From assembly GCA_017439305.1 (NCBI GenBank), contig JAFSJK010000015.1:1-44436 (forward strand): DNA of 44,436 nucleotides, given 5' to 3'. This DNA is from Bacteroidales bacterium (GTDB taxonomy: Bacteria > Bacteroidota > Bacteroidia > Bacteroidales > UBA932). Of this stretch, positions 24,294 through 33,562 are shown piece after piece. The notes below the pieces were generated by a model, which saw only the letters and a program-made list of their open reading frames with translations, was not told where the DNA came from and ran no database searches. Numbering within the stretch: position 1 is the first letter of the stretch; every line of letters begins with the position of its first letter. Position numbers and translations under genes: made by a program.

Positions 24294-24472
24294 GGTCCGT
24301 CTTGCTTGTTTCTGCTCATTAGACGCAGGTTCCGCCAAAAAACTACAACACGAAGATACAATTTTTTCCATTCTCGTGCCGACAAGGGGTGTAAACCGGG
24401 CGGCTGCGTTCAGGTACGGATTTTGCGGGGATTCAGTTATAGAATGATGAAAAGACATTAAATCGATAAGCT

Positions 24473-25360
24473 ATGAAAATGATGAGAATGCTTGCCCTGG
24501 CAAGCGCATTCCTTTTTGCGTTCGCAGGAATGACCTCCTGCAACAAGGACAATGGCGGAAAAAACGCTGACCAAGTGACCGGTAAATTCGAGATCAAGGA
24601 TGCTTCCAGCCCCGTCAAGTCCATCGAGCTCACCCCGGACGGCGAATACATCGTCACCAAGAACCCCGCTGTCACCAGAAGCGGCGAAGACCTGGACCTC
24701 GATGATGTCTGGGTGTATGGCAAGTTCACCTTCATCGACGGATGCTATGTGCTGCAGGGTTTCGGCAAGATTGTCATTGACTGGCTGAACGGCGGCGCGG
24801 CCGAAATCGCCATTGAAAGCGGCGGCTGGGATCCCTTCACGGTCCAGGCCAGCCTGGCATCCAACGTCCAGGAAACGAAGATCAACCGGAGCCTCTGCCA
24901 CCACTGGGTCTTTGACAAAACCCACTTCTCCCTCACGTACAACAACCTGACCTTCCTGGATTTCGAACTGGCCGGCTGCGACTTCACCCGCTGGTTTGCG
25001 GAATCCGGCGATGCGGACGGCGATGACATCGAGGAGGAATGCACCGGCCTCATCTTCACGCAGGCCGGAACCTATGCGGTCGTCTATGACAACGGCAAGG
25101 TCAATGTCGGTTCCTGGGCCTGGGAAAACGCTGAGGACGGTTCCCTCAAATGCGACTGGAGCACCCAGTATCAGTCCTTCTTCAAGGATTATCGCTTCCA
25201 GGGTTCCCTCGTCGTAGACGTCGTGGAGGGAAATCCCGATACCTGCACCATCATCCGTTCCTTCGAAAGCACCATGGAGAAGTATCACCTCTTCTCCGGT
25301 CCTTCCGTCCACAGCCTGAAGACAACCCTCACCTATTACCTTTCGGAGTACACGGACTAA
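24473..25360 (+). CDS. Lipoprotein of unknown function
   Basis: 295 residues. The signal peptide MKMMRMLALASAFLFAFAG continues to the lipobox TSC (C23). The mature protein has an early beta-strand region GKFEIKDASSPVKSIELTPD, a Trp/Asp-rich middle (EDLDLDDVWVYGKF), and a C-terminal half with two Cys-containing segments (LCHHWVFDK and EECTGLIF). The pattern of strands suggests a beta-sandwich or lipocalin-like fold, but no family is recognised. It is divergent from the ECF sigma factor gene and its stop overlaps the convergent glycosyltransferase gene by 4 bp. Confidence 0.75.
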   Translation: MKMMRMLALASAFLFAFAGMTSCNKDNGGKNADQVTGKFEIKDASSPVKSIELTPDGEYIVTKNPAVTRSGEDLDLDDVWVYGKFTFIDGCYVLQGFGKIVIDWLNGGAAEIAIESGGWDPFTVQASLASNVQETKINRSLCHHWVFDKTHFSLTYNNLTFLDFELAGCDFTRWFAESGDADGDDIEEECTGLIFTQAGTYAVVYDNGKVNVGSWAWENAEDGSLKCDWSTQYQSFFKDYRFQGSLVVDVVEGNPDTCTIIRSFESTMEKYHLFSGPSVHSLKTTLTYYLSEYTD

Positions 25361-26514
25361 CGCAAGAATTTGCAATAGTCTGCGAAGACGTCACGGACGA
25401 CGTCGTCCCAATTGAGATAAAGGTCCCGGCGCGCTGCGTCGGAGACCTTTTCGTATAGGTCCGGATGGTCCAGGATGTCCAGGATCATCCGCGCATAGGC
25501 CTCCTCTTCCGGAGGACAGACGTACCCGTTGACGCCGGGCGTCACGGTGGCGGCCGTACGGGCCCCCTCCAGGAAGACGGTAGGGGTTCCCTGACAGGCC
25601 GCCTCAATCTGCACCAGCGAATTCGCATCGTACAGCGAGGGGAACAGGAAGAGTTTCGCCCGGGAATAGAGATTCTCCAGCATTTCCCGGCCGGAAACGA
25701 GGCCGCACATCACGACTTCTTCCGTCAGGCCCTGCTCCTTGACCAGGGCGGCGAGTTTGTCCTCGTCCTGCCCCCTGCCGGCGAACAGCATCCGGAAGTT
25801 CTTCAGGCCCATTGCCTTGGCCTTCGCCAGGGCGCGGACCGTGAAGTCGATGTTCTTGATGAAATTGATCCTGCCCACGAAGAGGAAGACGGTGGCGTCG
25901 GCCGGGATGCCATACGTTTCGTTGACAGTCCGCGCCGCTTCGGCCGGGTCGAGCACCGGCAGGTGGTCGGTGGCATTGAGCCGCACCTTGCAGGGCGCGG
26001 TCAGTCCGTATTCCTGGATATACAGGTCCCTGATACCCCCGTTCACGGCCCAGCACTCGTCGCAGGCGTTGAACACCCGCATGATGGCGTCCATCGCCGC
26101 GTTCACGGCCGGCTTGAACTTCAGGGGTTTCTCGAAGTCCTGCCTGTACTGCGAATGCAGGGTTGCAATCACGGGAAGTTTGTGGATCTTGGCATAAAGG
26201 ACGCCCGCCAGGCTCACGGAGAACGGGGAATGGATATGGACCAGGTCGATGCCGCTCATCAGGAGCTGCGCCTCGAATTTCGGGTCCAGGATAGGAGTAG
26301 GGATGTCATAATCGCTCTTGATAAGCGGCAATGACGAGCAGCGCACCACCTTATACGGCATCCGGGCGTCATCTTCCCGGTTGAATCCCCGGGTTTCGGG
26401 ACAGAACACCACGACATCGCAGTACTGCACCAGCCGGCGGGCATAGTTGTCCACGACTTTGATGACCCCGTCCACCATCGGATACCAGGTGTCGATAAAC
26501 AATCCGACTTTCAT
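25357..26514 (-). CDS. Glycosyltransferase family 4
   Basis: 385 residues of GT-B type. The N-terminal Rossmann domain begins MKVGLFIDTWYPMVDGVIKV and includes IDLVHIHSPFSVSLAGV. The C-terminal domain contains FLFVGRINFIKNIDFTVRAL, the nucleotide-sugar region, and the donor-binding motif IEAACQGTPTVFLEGARTA in place of the classical EAMACG. No membrane segment is seen. It should transfer a sugar to a lipid or glycan acceptor in the cytoplasm; the resemblance to glycolipid-forming glycosyltransferases is by eye. It is the last gene of the leftward operon GH36-phosphatase-GT4. Confidence 0.92.
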   Translation of the reverse strand: MKVGLFIDTWYPMVDGVIKVVDNYARRLVQYCDVVVFCPETRGFNREDDARMPYKVVRCSSLPLIKSDYDIPTPILDPKFEAQLLMSGIDLVHIHSPFSVSLAGVLYAKIHKLPVIATLHSQYRQDFEKPLKFKPAVNAAMDAIMRVFNACDECWAVNGGIRDLYIQEYGLTAPCKVRLNATDHLPVLDPAEAARTVNETYGIPADATVFLFVGRINFIKNIDFTVRALAKAKAMGLKNFRMLFAGRGQDEDKLAALVKEQGLTEEVVMCGLVSGREMLENLYSRAKLFLFPSLYDANSLVQIEAACQGTPTVFLEGARTAATVTPGVNGYVCPPEEEAYARMILDILDHPDLYEKVSDAARRDLYLNWDDVVRDVFADYCKFLR

Positions 26515-26550
26515 GTTTGCTTTCAGTTCAGGTTAAGCCAAGTCAAGGGA

Positions 26551-27831
26551 CTATATCGCCAGTTTGTCGAACTTCTCCTTGAAGTCGCTCCAACGGTAGA
26601 ATCCCGGGGCGGCTTCGGGAAGCGGCAGGGTGGCGCAGAAACCGTTCAATAGCACCTGGATGAGGATTTCGTCCGGGTGCTTTTTGCTGCGGAAGAAGAC
26701 CAGCTGGAAGTTGCAGGCCATCGGGATGTCGTAGCTGTGCCAGACCTTTTCCACGTCATAGGGATTCGCGATGGAGGCATCCATCCCGTTCACGCCCAGG
26801 TAAGAGATGAGCGGGGCCAGGGCCGTATCGTGCGAAAAGCGCATCCTCAATGCGACGCCGTTCGCCCGGTCCTCCTCGAACTTGTCGATGATGTCCTTCA
26901 CGGTGACGGACATTTCCAGGCAGCGGCGGATGTCGATGCCGGGAGCCTTCGCCGTATACAGGTAGTCGCTGTAGTTCTGGACCCGCCAGATGCCGTAACG
27001 CTCTTCCGGGGTAAAGGCCTCCGTCAGGACCTCGGGAACCGCGAAATCGAGGTTGCTGAAATCCGAGACCAGCTGCATCATATTGTACATGAAGGATTCC
27101 CGGTCCAGGCCGATGCCCTCGGTGGACGTGAACCATTTCCCGAGAACGGCCTCCTCGTCGAAGACGGCCTTTGCGAAATCGTCGTATTTCTTCAACGTTT
27201 CCTCCGGGAAGGGCACGCGGGGAACGAAGGTCGGACAGGAAGAGCTTTCAGGCACCAAGACCGGATAATAGGAACGTCCGTAGTCCACGTGGAAAGTCAA
27301 GTCCGGATCCAGGGTGTTCAGTTCGTCCACGCAGCACATCATGCTCACGATGACGCGGGAGGATTCCGTTGACAGCAGTTCCGCCCGGGTTTTCCCCTTG
27401 AAAACCTCCGGATAGTTCCGGTAGATCTGGCCGGCGATCTGCCGATGCTGCCGCTGGCCCTTCTGGGTCAGGATACCTTCGTGGTACAGCAGGCGGGGGT
27501 AGACCTCAGCATAAGCCTCGAAGAATTTCTTTCCTTCGGGCGTAAGCTGCCCTTTTTCGTCGGCCGTCTTCCACAGTTCATACATGCCGGGATAGAACTT
27601 GGAGCCGTCGACAAAGCGGGCGCCGTGCCGACCCATGTGACTGATATAGAATGGCTTATACCCTTTCGGCGGGCGAGGGGGCAATGGCTGGCCCTCGGGA
27701 TACATGCTGAAGGTACCGCCCCAGCGCGTCGGATCGGAAAGGACGTCTTCCCGGGCCCACTGGGGGTCCTGTGCGGAAAGCTGCACCGCGCAGGCGAGCG
27801 CCAGGATTGCGGAGAAAAGCTTCTTGTTCAT
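26551..27831 (-). CDS. Exported histidine acid phosphatase (HP2 type), second copy
   Basis: 426 residues from the ATG at 27831, with a signal peptide ending near A20-Q21. The catalytic motif is MGRHGAR with R68, H69 and G70, and the acid motif MRFSHDTA lies in the C-terminal third. It is a paralogue of the enzyme at 13740-15023: both share GYxPFYISHxGRHG and a C-terminal FYRWSDF. It lies 10 nt after a GH36-like alpha-galactosidase gene and 36 nt before a glycosyltransferase gene, so again it is built into a carbohydrate operon. The substrate is not known; inositol phosphates or sugar phosphates are possible. Confidence 0.9.
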   Translation of the reverse strand: MNKKLFSAILALACAVQLSAQDPQWAREDVLSDPTRWGGTFSMYPEGQPLPPRPPKGYKPFYISHMGRHGARFVDGSKFYPGMYELWKTADEKGQLTPEGKKFFEAYAEVYPRLLYHEGILTQKGQRQHRQIAGQIYRNYPEVFKGKTRAELLSTESSRVIVSMMCCVDELNTLDPDLTFHVDYGRSYYPVLVPESSSCPTFVPRVPFPEETLKKYDDFAKAVFDEEAVLGKWFTSTEGIGLDRESFMYNMMQLVSDFSNLDFAVPEVLTEAFTPEERYGIWRVQNYSDYLYTAKAPGIDIRRCLEMSVTVKDIIDKFEEDRANGVALRMRFSHDTALAPLISYLGVNGMDASIANPYDVEKVWHSYDIPMACNFQLVFFRSKKHPDEILIQVLLNGFCATLPLPEAAPGFYRWSDFKEKFDKLAI

Positions 27832-27841
27832 GGCCGGCCGT

Positions 27842-29908
27842 TTATGGGATTTCAACCGCTTCGACCAGCAGGGCACCGTCTACGGGAACCGGAAGGACGG
27901 TCTTCTCCTCCGCCGTGACGACACCGAGGTCCTTATGGTTGTAGTAATCGGTCAACTGGTAACGGTGGCCGGTTTCCAGGCCCCTCAGCTCCACTTCCTG
28001 AACCGGCTTCCCGTGGGTATAGAAAGCATAGTTGAGCGTGCCGTCCTTGCGGATCACATGGGTCTCCGGATAATCGAAGCCGATGTCGTACAGGCCGGAA
28101 ACATACTCGCCGTGAGCCAGGTCTTTCTGATAGAAAATGTCCAGGGCGTTCTTCAGCAGGGCCTCCCGCTCCGGGGTCAGGAGATATCCGGGCTCGCCCT
28201 TCTTCAGGCGCGGGTTCTCCTTGGGCCAGGTGAATTTCGTGCCCAGGATGGCACCGATGCCCAGCTGCGTGGGATAATCGTTGCCGCCGTCGGAAAGCTC
28301 GATGTGGTCGCCGTAATAGGCGGTCTTGGGCGCCAGGGCACGGAGGACATAGCCCTTGGTACGGATCTGCCAGCTGGACAGCGGGTCGGAGGAGACCGTC
28401 TTGTTGGTGTAGGGCAGGTTGTACACGGAGAAACAGTCTCCGCAAGGGCAGTACTGGAGCACAGCGTGCGGATTGATGCCGCGGGCCGTGTCGTAGATAA
28501 GCTTGAAGATGGTCGGCAGCTCCCGGACGACCTTCTCCGGATCGTCCGGATGGTGGGCGGGATTGTAATCCGGCGGCACTGCGTTCATGTACTGACCATC
28601 CAGCTTGAGGCCTTCGTAGCCGTATTCTCCGATGAACTTCTCGACGAGCCGCTTCGTCTCGGCCCGGACTTCCTCATCCACGGGGGAGAGGTACCAGCTG
28701 TCCCACCAGGTGATGTCCCGCGGCTTTCCTTCCTGGTCCAGGATCAGGGTGTTGGGATGCTCTTCGAGGAACTTCGTGCCGGGATCGGCCGCGAACGGCG
28801 CCCACCACAGGTCGGCCTTCAGTCCGTATTTGTGGATTTCGTCCACCATGTACTTCATGTCGGCATCCCCGCGGGGGAAGCGGTCCGTGTTGAGGTCCCA
28901 GTCGCCTTCCGCGATCTGGTAACCGTCGTCCAGGGTGGCCCACTTGAATCCCAGTTCCTTCACCTTCGGAAGGGTGCCGATAATCTCGTCTATCGTGAAC
29001 AGGCGCTCATAGCCCCAGGCACACCACGCCGGTTCGAAAGCGTCCGGCTCGCTCTCCGGCATCACGACGCCCACGCATTCAAGCAGTTGTGCATAGTTGC
29101 GGAGGGCACCGAAGCAGTCGCCCTTGAAGACGTGGAAGAAAGTCGTGCAGGTCGCAAGCGAACCACCGTCTTCCAACACCACCGGGGAGTCAAACTCCTT
29201 GACGATGGACACGGTGGCCTTGGACTCGCCCGCCTTCATCTCCACCGGCAGGCTCACCCGCTGGGGAACGGGCTCCAGATGGCCGACGGCCAGGCCGGCA
29301 TCCTGACGCCAGAGGCAGGTTACGGGAGTGCCTCCGCCATAGTCAGAGCCGTTCATGCCCATGTAGTTCTTCTGGAAGAAGCCCTCCCGGACCGGGAAGA
29401 TCCAGTCGGCCCGGTTCTCCGTGGACTGTCCCTGGAAGGACCAGAAGCCGGGGTCGGACGTTCCGGCCGCCATTTCGAAACGGTCCATGGTCCAGCCATT
29501 TACCGAAATCGGAGCCCCGGTGGCGTTGGTGAATTCCGCCCGGGCGATGACGGTGGAAGGGAAGCGGTCATAGGCCGTAAAGGTAAGCTTCTGGAGGATC
29601 TTTCCTCCTGCAGCAGGAGCCTCGCCGTGGAAGACGAGAGCCGTCCCCTTTCCGAAAGCGTCGGTCACCGTCTTCTTTTCCGTCCGGACCAAGGAGAAAA
29701 CAGGCGCATCCCCTTCCATCGAAAGGGCGCTGAAAGTCGCAGGTTCCGCCACCAGGGAAAGATCGGTCAGGGCGGTCGAAAGCTGAACTTTCATTCCTTC
29801 ATCCAAGGATACCGTCAGGTCACCATTCGCCAGCTCGCGGCCCGGCGTACAGGCGGCCACAAGCAGCAGGGCGGACAGGCCCATCCAAGCAAAAAATGGC
29901 TTTCTCAT
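27842..29908 (-). CDS. Alpha-galactosidase-like glycosidase (GH36 type), lipoprotein
   Basis: 688 residues from the ATG at 29908. The signal peptide ends at LLVAAC, a lipobox. An N-terminal beta-sandwich of about 300 residues precedes a TIM barrel with the GH36 features FEPAWCAWGYERLFTIDEII, KWATLDDGYQIAEGDWDLN, and YEGLKLDGQYMN, whose D437 is the likely nucleophile. VSSDPLSSWQIRTKGY may contain the acid/base aspartate. The C-terminal beta domain is short. The enzyme should act on terminal alpha-galactosides or related sugars outside the cytoplasm. It is the first gene of an operon with a histidine phosphatase and a glycosyltransferase and lies opposite the phosphatase/CotH pair. Confidence 0.88.
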   Translation of the reverse strand: MRKPFFAWMGLSALLLVAACTPGRELANGDLTVSLDEGMKVQLSTALTDLSLVAEPATFSALSMEGDAPVFSLVRTEKKTVTDAFGKGTALVFHGEAPAAGGKILQKLTFTAYDRFPSTVIARAEFTNATGAPISVNGWTMDRFEMAAGTSDPGFWSFQGQSTENRADWIFPVREGFFQKNYMGMNGSDYGGGTPVTCLWRQDAGLAVGHLEPVPQRVSLPVEMKAGESKATVSIVKEFDSPVVLEDGGSLATCTTFFHVFKGDCFGALRNYAQLLECVGVVMPESEPDAFEPAWCAWGYERLFTIDEIIGTLPKVKELGFKWATLDDGYQIAEGDWDLNTDRFPRGDADMKYMVDEIHKYGLKADLWWAPFAADPGTKFLEEHPNTLILDQEGKPRDITWWDSWYLSPVDEEVRAETKRLVEKFIGEYGYEGLKLDGQYMNAVPPDYNPAHHPDDPEKVVRELPTIFKLIYDTARGINPHAVLQYCPCGDCFSVYNLPYTNKTVSSDPLSSWQIRTKGYVLRALAPKTAYYGDHIELSDGGNDYPTQLGIGAILGTKFTWPKENPRLKKGEPGYLLTPEREALLKNALDIFYQKDLAHGEYVSGLYDIGFDYPETHVIRKDGTLNYAFYTHGKPVQEVELRGLETGHRYQLTDYYNHKDLGVVTAEEKTVLPVPVDGALLVEAVEIP

Positions 29909-30023
29909 CGTTGTTCGCAATATGATCGATTCAAATCCGACTTACAGGCATCGGTCTCCCGGCGCGTCAGTTCACCAGGGTGACCGGCCCGTCTGTCATA
30001 ATGACAAAGATAAGAAAAATCCG

Positions 30024-30031
30024 TATATTTG
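30024..30031 (+). promoter_or_regulatory. -7 box of the phosphatase-CotH operon
   Basis: TATATTTG matches TAnnTTTG and ends 5 nt before the ATG at 30037. Confidence 0.5.
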
Positions 30032-30036
30032 CGGTC

Positions 30037-31182
30037 ATGAAAAAACGGGCCTTCCCCCTCTGGCCGGTTCTTGGCCTTTGCTTCCTCCTCCTGACGACGG
30101 AGGCGGCGGCTCAGATCGTACCCCCGGAGGTCTCCGTCGAGAACGAACTTCTCGCCCGTTACCTGGACGATTCCAACTACGATCCCGCGGACTATACCTA
30201 CACCCATATCGACCGGTATATCCCCGAGATGTATGGCCAGTTCGACAAACCCCAACCCGTGACGTTCACCTGGGAAAGGGACCTCTCCTGGAAGAATTAT
30301 CTGCTGGAGATCTATGACCTGCAGCTGCACGGGGATCCGGTCGTCAGCCATACCCTCCCCGCCGAAGCCCTTACTTGCCATATATACAATCTGATACCCG
30401 GACGGGAATACGCCTACATCCTGATGGGCAAGAGCGACAGCCTCCTCTTCCCCATCGAAGAAGGGACTTTCCTTGTGAAAGGACGGCGCCGGATGATCCG
30501 GGCCGATTTCGTCACGAACATCCGGGATTTCGGCGGTCTCCGGACCGAGGACGGAAGGACGCTCCGCTACGGGCGTCTGTTCCGGGGCGCCGCTTTCGAC
30601 CACATCCGCAGCAAGGAGCGCAGTCCGCTGATCGTCCCTGAGGGAATCGCCGTCATCCGGGATGAACTCCGGGTCGGGGCCGAAATCGACCTCCGGTCGG
30701 AAAAGGAACTGCTGCTGCTCGACGACAATCCCGACAACGACATGACCAACTCGATGCTCGGCGAGGGCGTCGAATACTATCATTTCCCGATTTCCGACTT
30801 CGGTGCCATCACGACCGAAAACCTGTACGGGCCGCCCATCGCGGCCATCGTCAATTGCCTGGAGCGGGGACTGAACGTGTACTTCCATTGTGCTGCCGGG
30901 GCGGACCGGGCAGGTGTCCTGTCCTTCCTGCTGGCCGCCATGGCCGGCGTCTGTGAAAACGACCTGGCCCGGGATTATGAGATCACCGACCTGACGCTCG
31001 GCCGAACGGCGAGACACACCCGGAATTCGACGGGCGCCTATAATTACGCCCCATCCATCGATTATCTGAAAACGAATTTCCAGGGAGCGACCCTCGCGGA
31101 AAAAGTCCAGAACTACCTTATCCTCAAACATCACGTCACGCGGGAGCAGATTGAAACCCTCCAACGGATCCTCGTGGAATGA
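30037..31182 (+). CDS. Exported tyrosine/dual-specificity phosphatase
   Basis: 381 residues from the ATG at 30037, which gives a proper signal peptide ending in AAAQ. Residues 30-140 form an Fn3-like region (PVTFTWERDLSWKNYLLEIY). The catalytic domain starts with DFVTNIRDFGGLRTEDGRTL, followed by RSEKEL and the P-loop HCAAGADRAG with the nucleophile C285, the CX5R motif of cysteine phosphatases of the bacterial Y_phosphatase3 type. The export signal places it in the periplasm or outer leaflet, which is uncommon. It ends in an ATGA overlap with the CotH-like gene, so both are translated from one message. Substrate proteins or lipids are unknown. Confidence 0.88.
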   Translation: MKKRAFPLWPVLGLCFLLLTTEAAAQIVPPEVSVENELLARYLDDSNYDPADYTYTHIDRYIPEMYGQFDKPQPVTFTWERDLSWKNYLLEIYDLQLHGDPVVSHTLPAEALTCHIYNLIPGREYAYILMGKSDSLLFPIEEGTFLVKGRRRMIRADFVTNIRDFGGLRTEDGRTLRYGRLFRGAAFDHIRSKERSPLIVPEGIAVIRDELRVGAEIDLRSEKELLLLDDNPDNDMTNSMLGEGVEYYHFPISDFGAITTENLYGPPIAAIVNCLERGLNVYFHCAAGADRAGVLSFLLAAMAGVCENDLARDYEITDLTLGRTARHTRNSTGAYNYAPSIDYLKTNFQGATLAEKVQNYLILKHHVTREQIETLQRILVE

Positions 31183-33557
31183 ACGCTCCCTCCCTTATGG
31201 TAAATCGCGCCTTGACCTGTATACTCCCCTTCCTTCTCCTTGCCTGCCGGCCTGCGGTGCCTGCGGACCCCTATGCCCTGGAGACTTCACCTTCTCCGGT
31301 GTTCATTTCGGAATACCGGGTGCTGGACGGCTGGCTTGAACTGTACAATCCCGCCGACACGACCGTCAGCCTCGGAGGATACCGGCTGATCGTGGACGGA
31401 AAGGACCAGGATCTCTCCACCAGCGCGATGGGTCCGAAGGAATACCGGCTGGTGGACGGTCTCAAGAGCTTCCCGGAAGCAGCCAGCTGCTTCCTGCTGG
31501 ACGGAAAGGGGCGGCTCGTGGACATCCTGGACCCGCTCGAGAGCAAGAAACACAAGTCCATCGTCCGGGAAATAGGCGCGGCCGGAGAGATGGACGAGCG
31601 CTCCGAAGACGACCTCACGCCAGGCTATTCCAACGACGAAGCGGGCCGGAAGGCTTACCAGGCCACGCGCAGGAAACCCAACCGGACCGGAATCGTCTTC
31701 AGCGAAATCTCCGCCTCCGGAAACCTGGATTTCGTGGAGTTCCACAATCCGACCGGCAAGCCGGCGGACCTTTCCGGATTCGGTCTTTCCGACAAGGAGA
31801 ACTACTCCCTTTTCCGCTTCCCCGACAAGACCGTCCTCCTTCCGGGCGGATACCTGGCCGTGTATTGCGATGCAGGTTATGAGGATGCCGCCCCCTCGGA
31901 CACGCTCCGGGCTCCCTTCTCTATCGGCAATGGCAAGGACTGGCTCTATCTGTCGGACCCGGACGGCAACATCGTCCTGGAATACGGCCCCGTAGGGATG
32001 CCGAAAGGGGAAAGCCTGGTCTCCCTCCGCGGCTGTCCCTTCATCACCAGCAAGGTCATTACCCCGGGACGGGCCAACGAGGCCGCCGGCATCGCTCCGG
32101 CAGCCACGGTCGCATCGGGACAATATGACGGAATCGATACCCTGAAGGTGGAACTCTTCGCCCTGGGGGAAATCCATTATACGACGGACGGCTCCATTCC
32201 CGACCGCCGTTCCCCCAAGTACGAAAAGCCTTTCCTCCTGACCAAAACCACCGTCATCCGGGCCATCGCCTATGCGGAAGACGGCTCCGGATCGCCGGTC
32301 GGTTCCTACACCTACATCATCAACGAAGGACACGTGCTGGATGTCGTCAGCCTGGTCAGCGATCCCGGCGGACTGTTCTCCACGGGGAACGGCATCTATT
32401 CCAACGGGCCCTACCGGCTGAAGCCCATCGGGACCGAGGAGGACGGAACCCCGGGCATCAATTATCCTTATATCCGGGCCAATTACTGGAGAAAATGGTG
32501 GCGGCAGGCCAATGTCTCGCTGCTGCCCCGGGAAGGCATCGGATTCTCCTATGACTGTGGCACTTCCATCTTCGGGGGATACTCCCGCATCAACGCCAAG
32601 AAGAGCCTCAAATTCAAGTTCAAGTCGACCTACGGGCCGTCCAAGCTCCACTACCCGCTCTTCCCCGACCGCGACATCGACGAGTACAATTCCTTCGTAA
32701 TGCGCTCCGGCGGGCAGGACGCCTATGGAACCTTGATCAAGGACGACCTGGCCTCTTACCTGGCCGATAGCCTGATAGACGTCATGGCCACCCGCCCCGC
32801 CATCTTCTACATCAACGGACAGTATTACGGCCTGTATTACATCCGGGAGAAGATCAACGAGCATTTCATCGAGGAACACTACCAAATCCCGACCGACTCC
32901 CTGGATCTCGTCGAAAGACATGTCGATGCGGAGTTCGGGTCGGCAAGGGAATGGCGGGCCTTGCTGTCCTATGTCCGGAGCCACGACCTCTCCAAGCCGC
33001 AGAACTACGAATATGTCTGCGACCGGATGGACGTACAGAGCTATGCCGACTGGATTGTGGCCGAGATTTGGCTCGACAACAAGGATCCCGGCAATGTCCG
33101 CTGCTTCAAGTCAGCCCACCTGGACAACAAGTGGCGCTGGATCCTGTATGACGTGGACATGGGCCTGAACGGCCCCCGCTCCGACGGGTTCCTGCTCTTC
33201 CTCAAGCCCACGTCCCAGCCGCTCTGGCAGACCGACCTGATCCGGGCGCTGCTGAAGAATCCCGATTTCCGGGCCCTTTTCGTCGAACGGCTTGAATATC
33301 AGATGACTTACATCTGGAACAAAGACCGCGTAAATGCGGCCATCGACCATTTTGCGGAGATGATCGGGCCGGAAGTGGAACGGAACAACAAGCGCTGGAT
33401 GGGTGACTATAAACGCTGGACCGGCAGGATCGACGGCCTCCACAAGTACGCCGACGGGAGGCAGGCATACCTGAAGGAACAATTCGCCAACAACGCTTTC
33501 CTCAAGCAGTTGCTACACCTCACGCCGGAAGAACTGGACCGCTGTTTCGGGCATTGA
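31179..33557 (+). CDS. CotH-kinase-family lipoprotein with lamin-tail domains
   Basis: 792 residues. The signal peptide ends in LLLAC, a lipobox. Two lamin-tail domains follow (about 40-125 and 165-270; FVEFHNPTGKPADLSGFGLS is the second), then a chitobiase-like beta domain (YTTDGSIPDRRSPKYEKPF). From about 420 to the end comes a CotH domain, with SLKFKFKSTYGPSKLHYPLF, FVMRSGGQDAYGTLIKDDLA, INGQYYGLYYIREKINE and WRWILYDVDMGLN. CotH proteins are atypical protein kinases known from spore coats; relatives with the same fold occur on surfaces of Bacteroidota. The ATG lies inside the stop of the phosphatase gene. Confidence 0.92.
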   Translation: MNAPSLMVNRALTCILPFLLLACRPAVPADPYALETSPSPVFISEYRVLDGWLELYNPADTTVSLGGYRLIVDGKDQDLSTSAMGPKEYRLVDGLKSFPEAASCFLLDGKGRLVDILDPLESKKHKSIVREIGAAGEMDERSEDDLTPGYSNDEAGRKAYQATRRKPNRTGIVFSEISASGNLDFVEFHNPTGKPADLSGFGLSDKENYSLFRFPDKTVLLPGGYLAVYCDAGYEDAAPSDTLRAPFSIGNGKDWLYLSDPDGNIVLEYGPVGMPKGESLVSLRGCPFITSKVITPGRANEAAGIAPAATVASGQYDGIDTLKVELFALGEIHYTTDGSIPDRRSPKYEKPFLLTKTTVIRAIAYAEDGSGSPVGSYTYIINEGHVLDVVSLVSDPGGLFSTGNGIYSNGPYRLKPIGTEEDGTPGINYPYIRANYWRKWWRQANVSLLPREGIGFSYDCGTSIFGGYSRINAKKSLKFKFKSTYGPSKLHYPLFPDRDIDEYNSFVMRSGGQDAYGTLIKDDLASYLADSLIDVMATRPAIFYINGQYYGLYYIREKINEHFIEEHYQIPTDSLDLVERHVDAEFGSAREWRALLSYVRSHDLSKPQNYEYVCDRMDVQSYADWIVAEIWLDNKDPGNVRCFKSAHLDNKWRWILYDVDMGLNGPRSDGFLLFLKPTSQPLWQTDLIRALLKNPDFRALFVERLEYQMTYIWNKDRVNAAIDHFAEMIGPEVERNNKRWMGDYKRWTGRIDGLHKYADGRQAYLKEQFANNAFLKQLLHLTPEELDRCFGH

Positions 33558-33562
33558 CGGCC

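Noticed and set aside
24414-24425. GTACGGATTTTG, similar to the LytTR repeat unit, before the 24473 lipoprotein gene
   Set aside because: No second copy lies 21 bp away on either side, so it cannot be supported as a LytTR operator.
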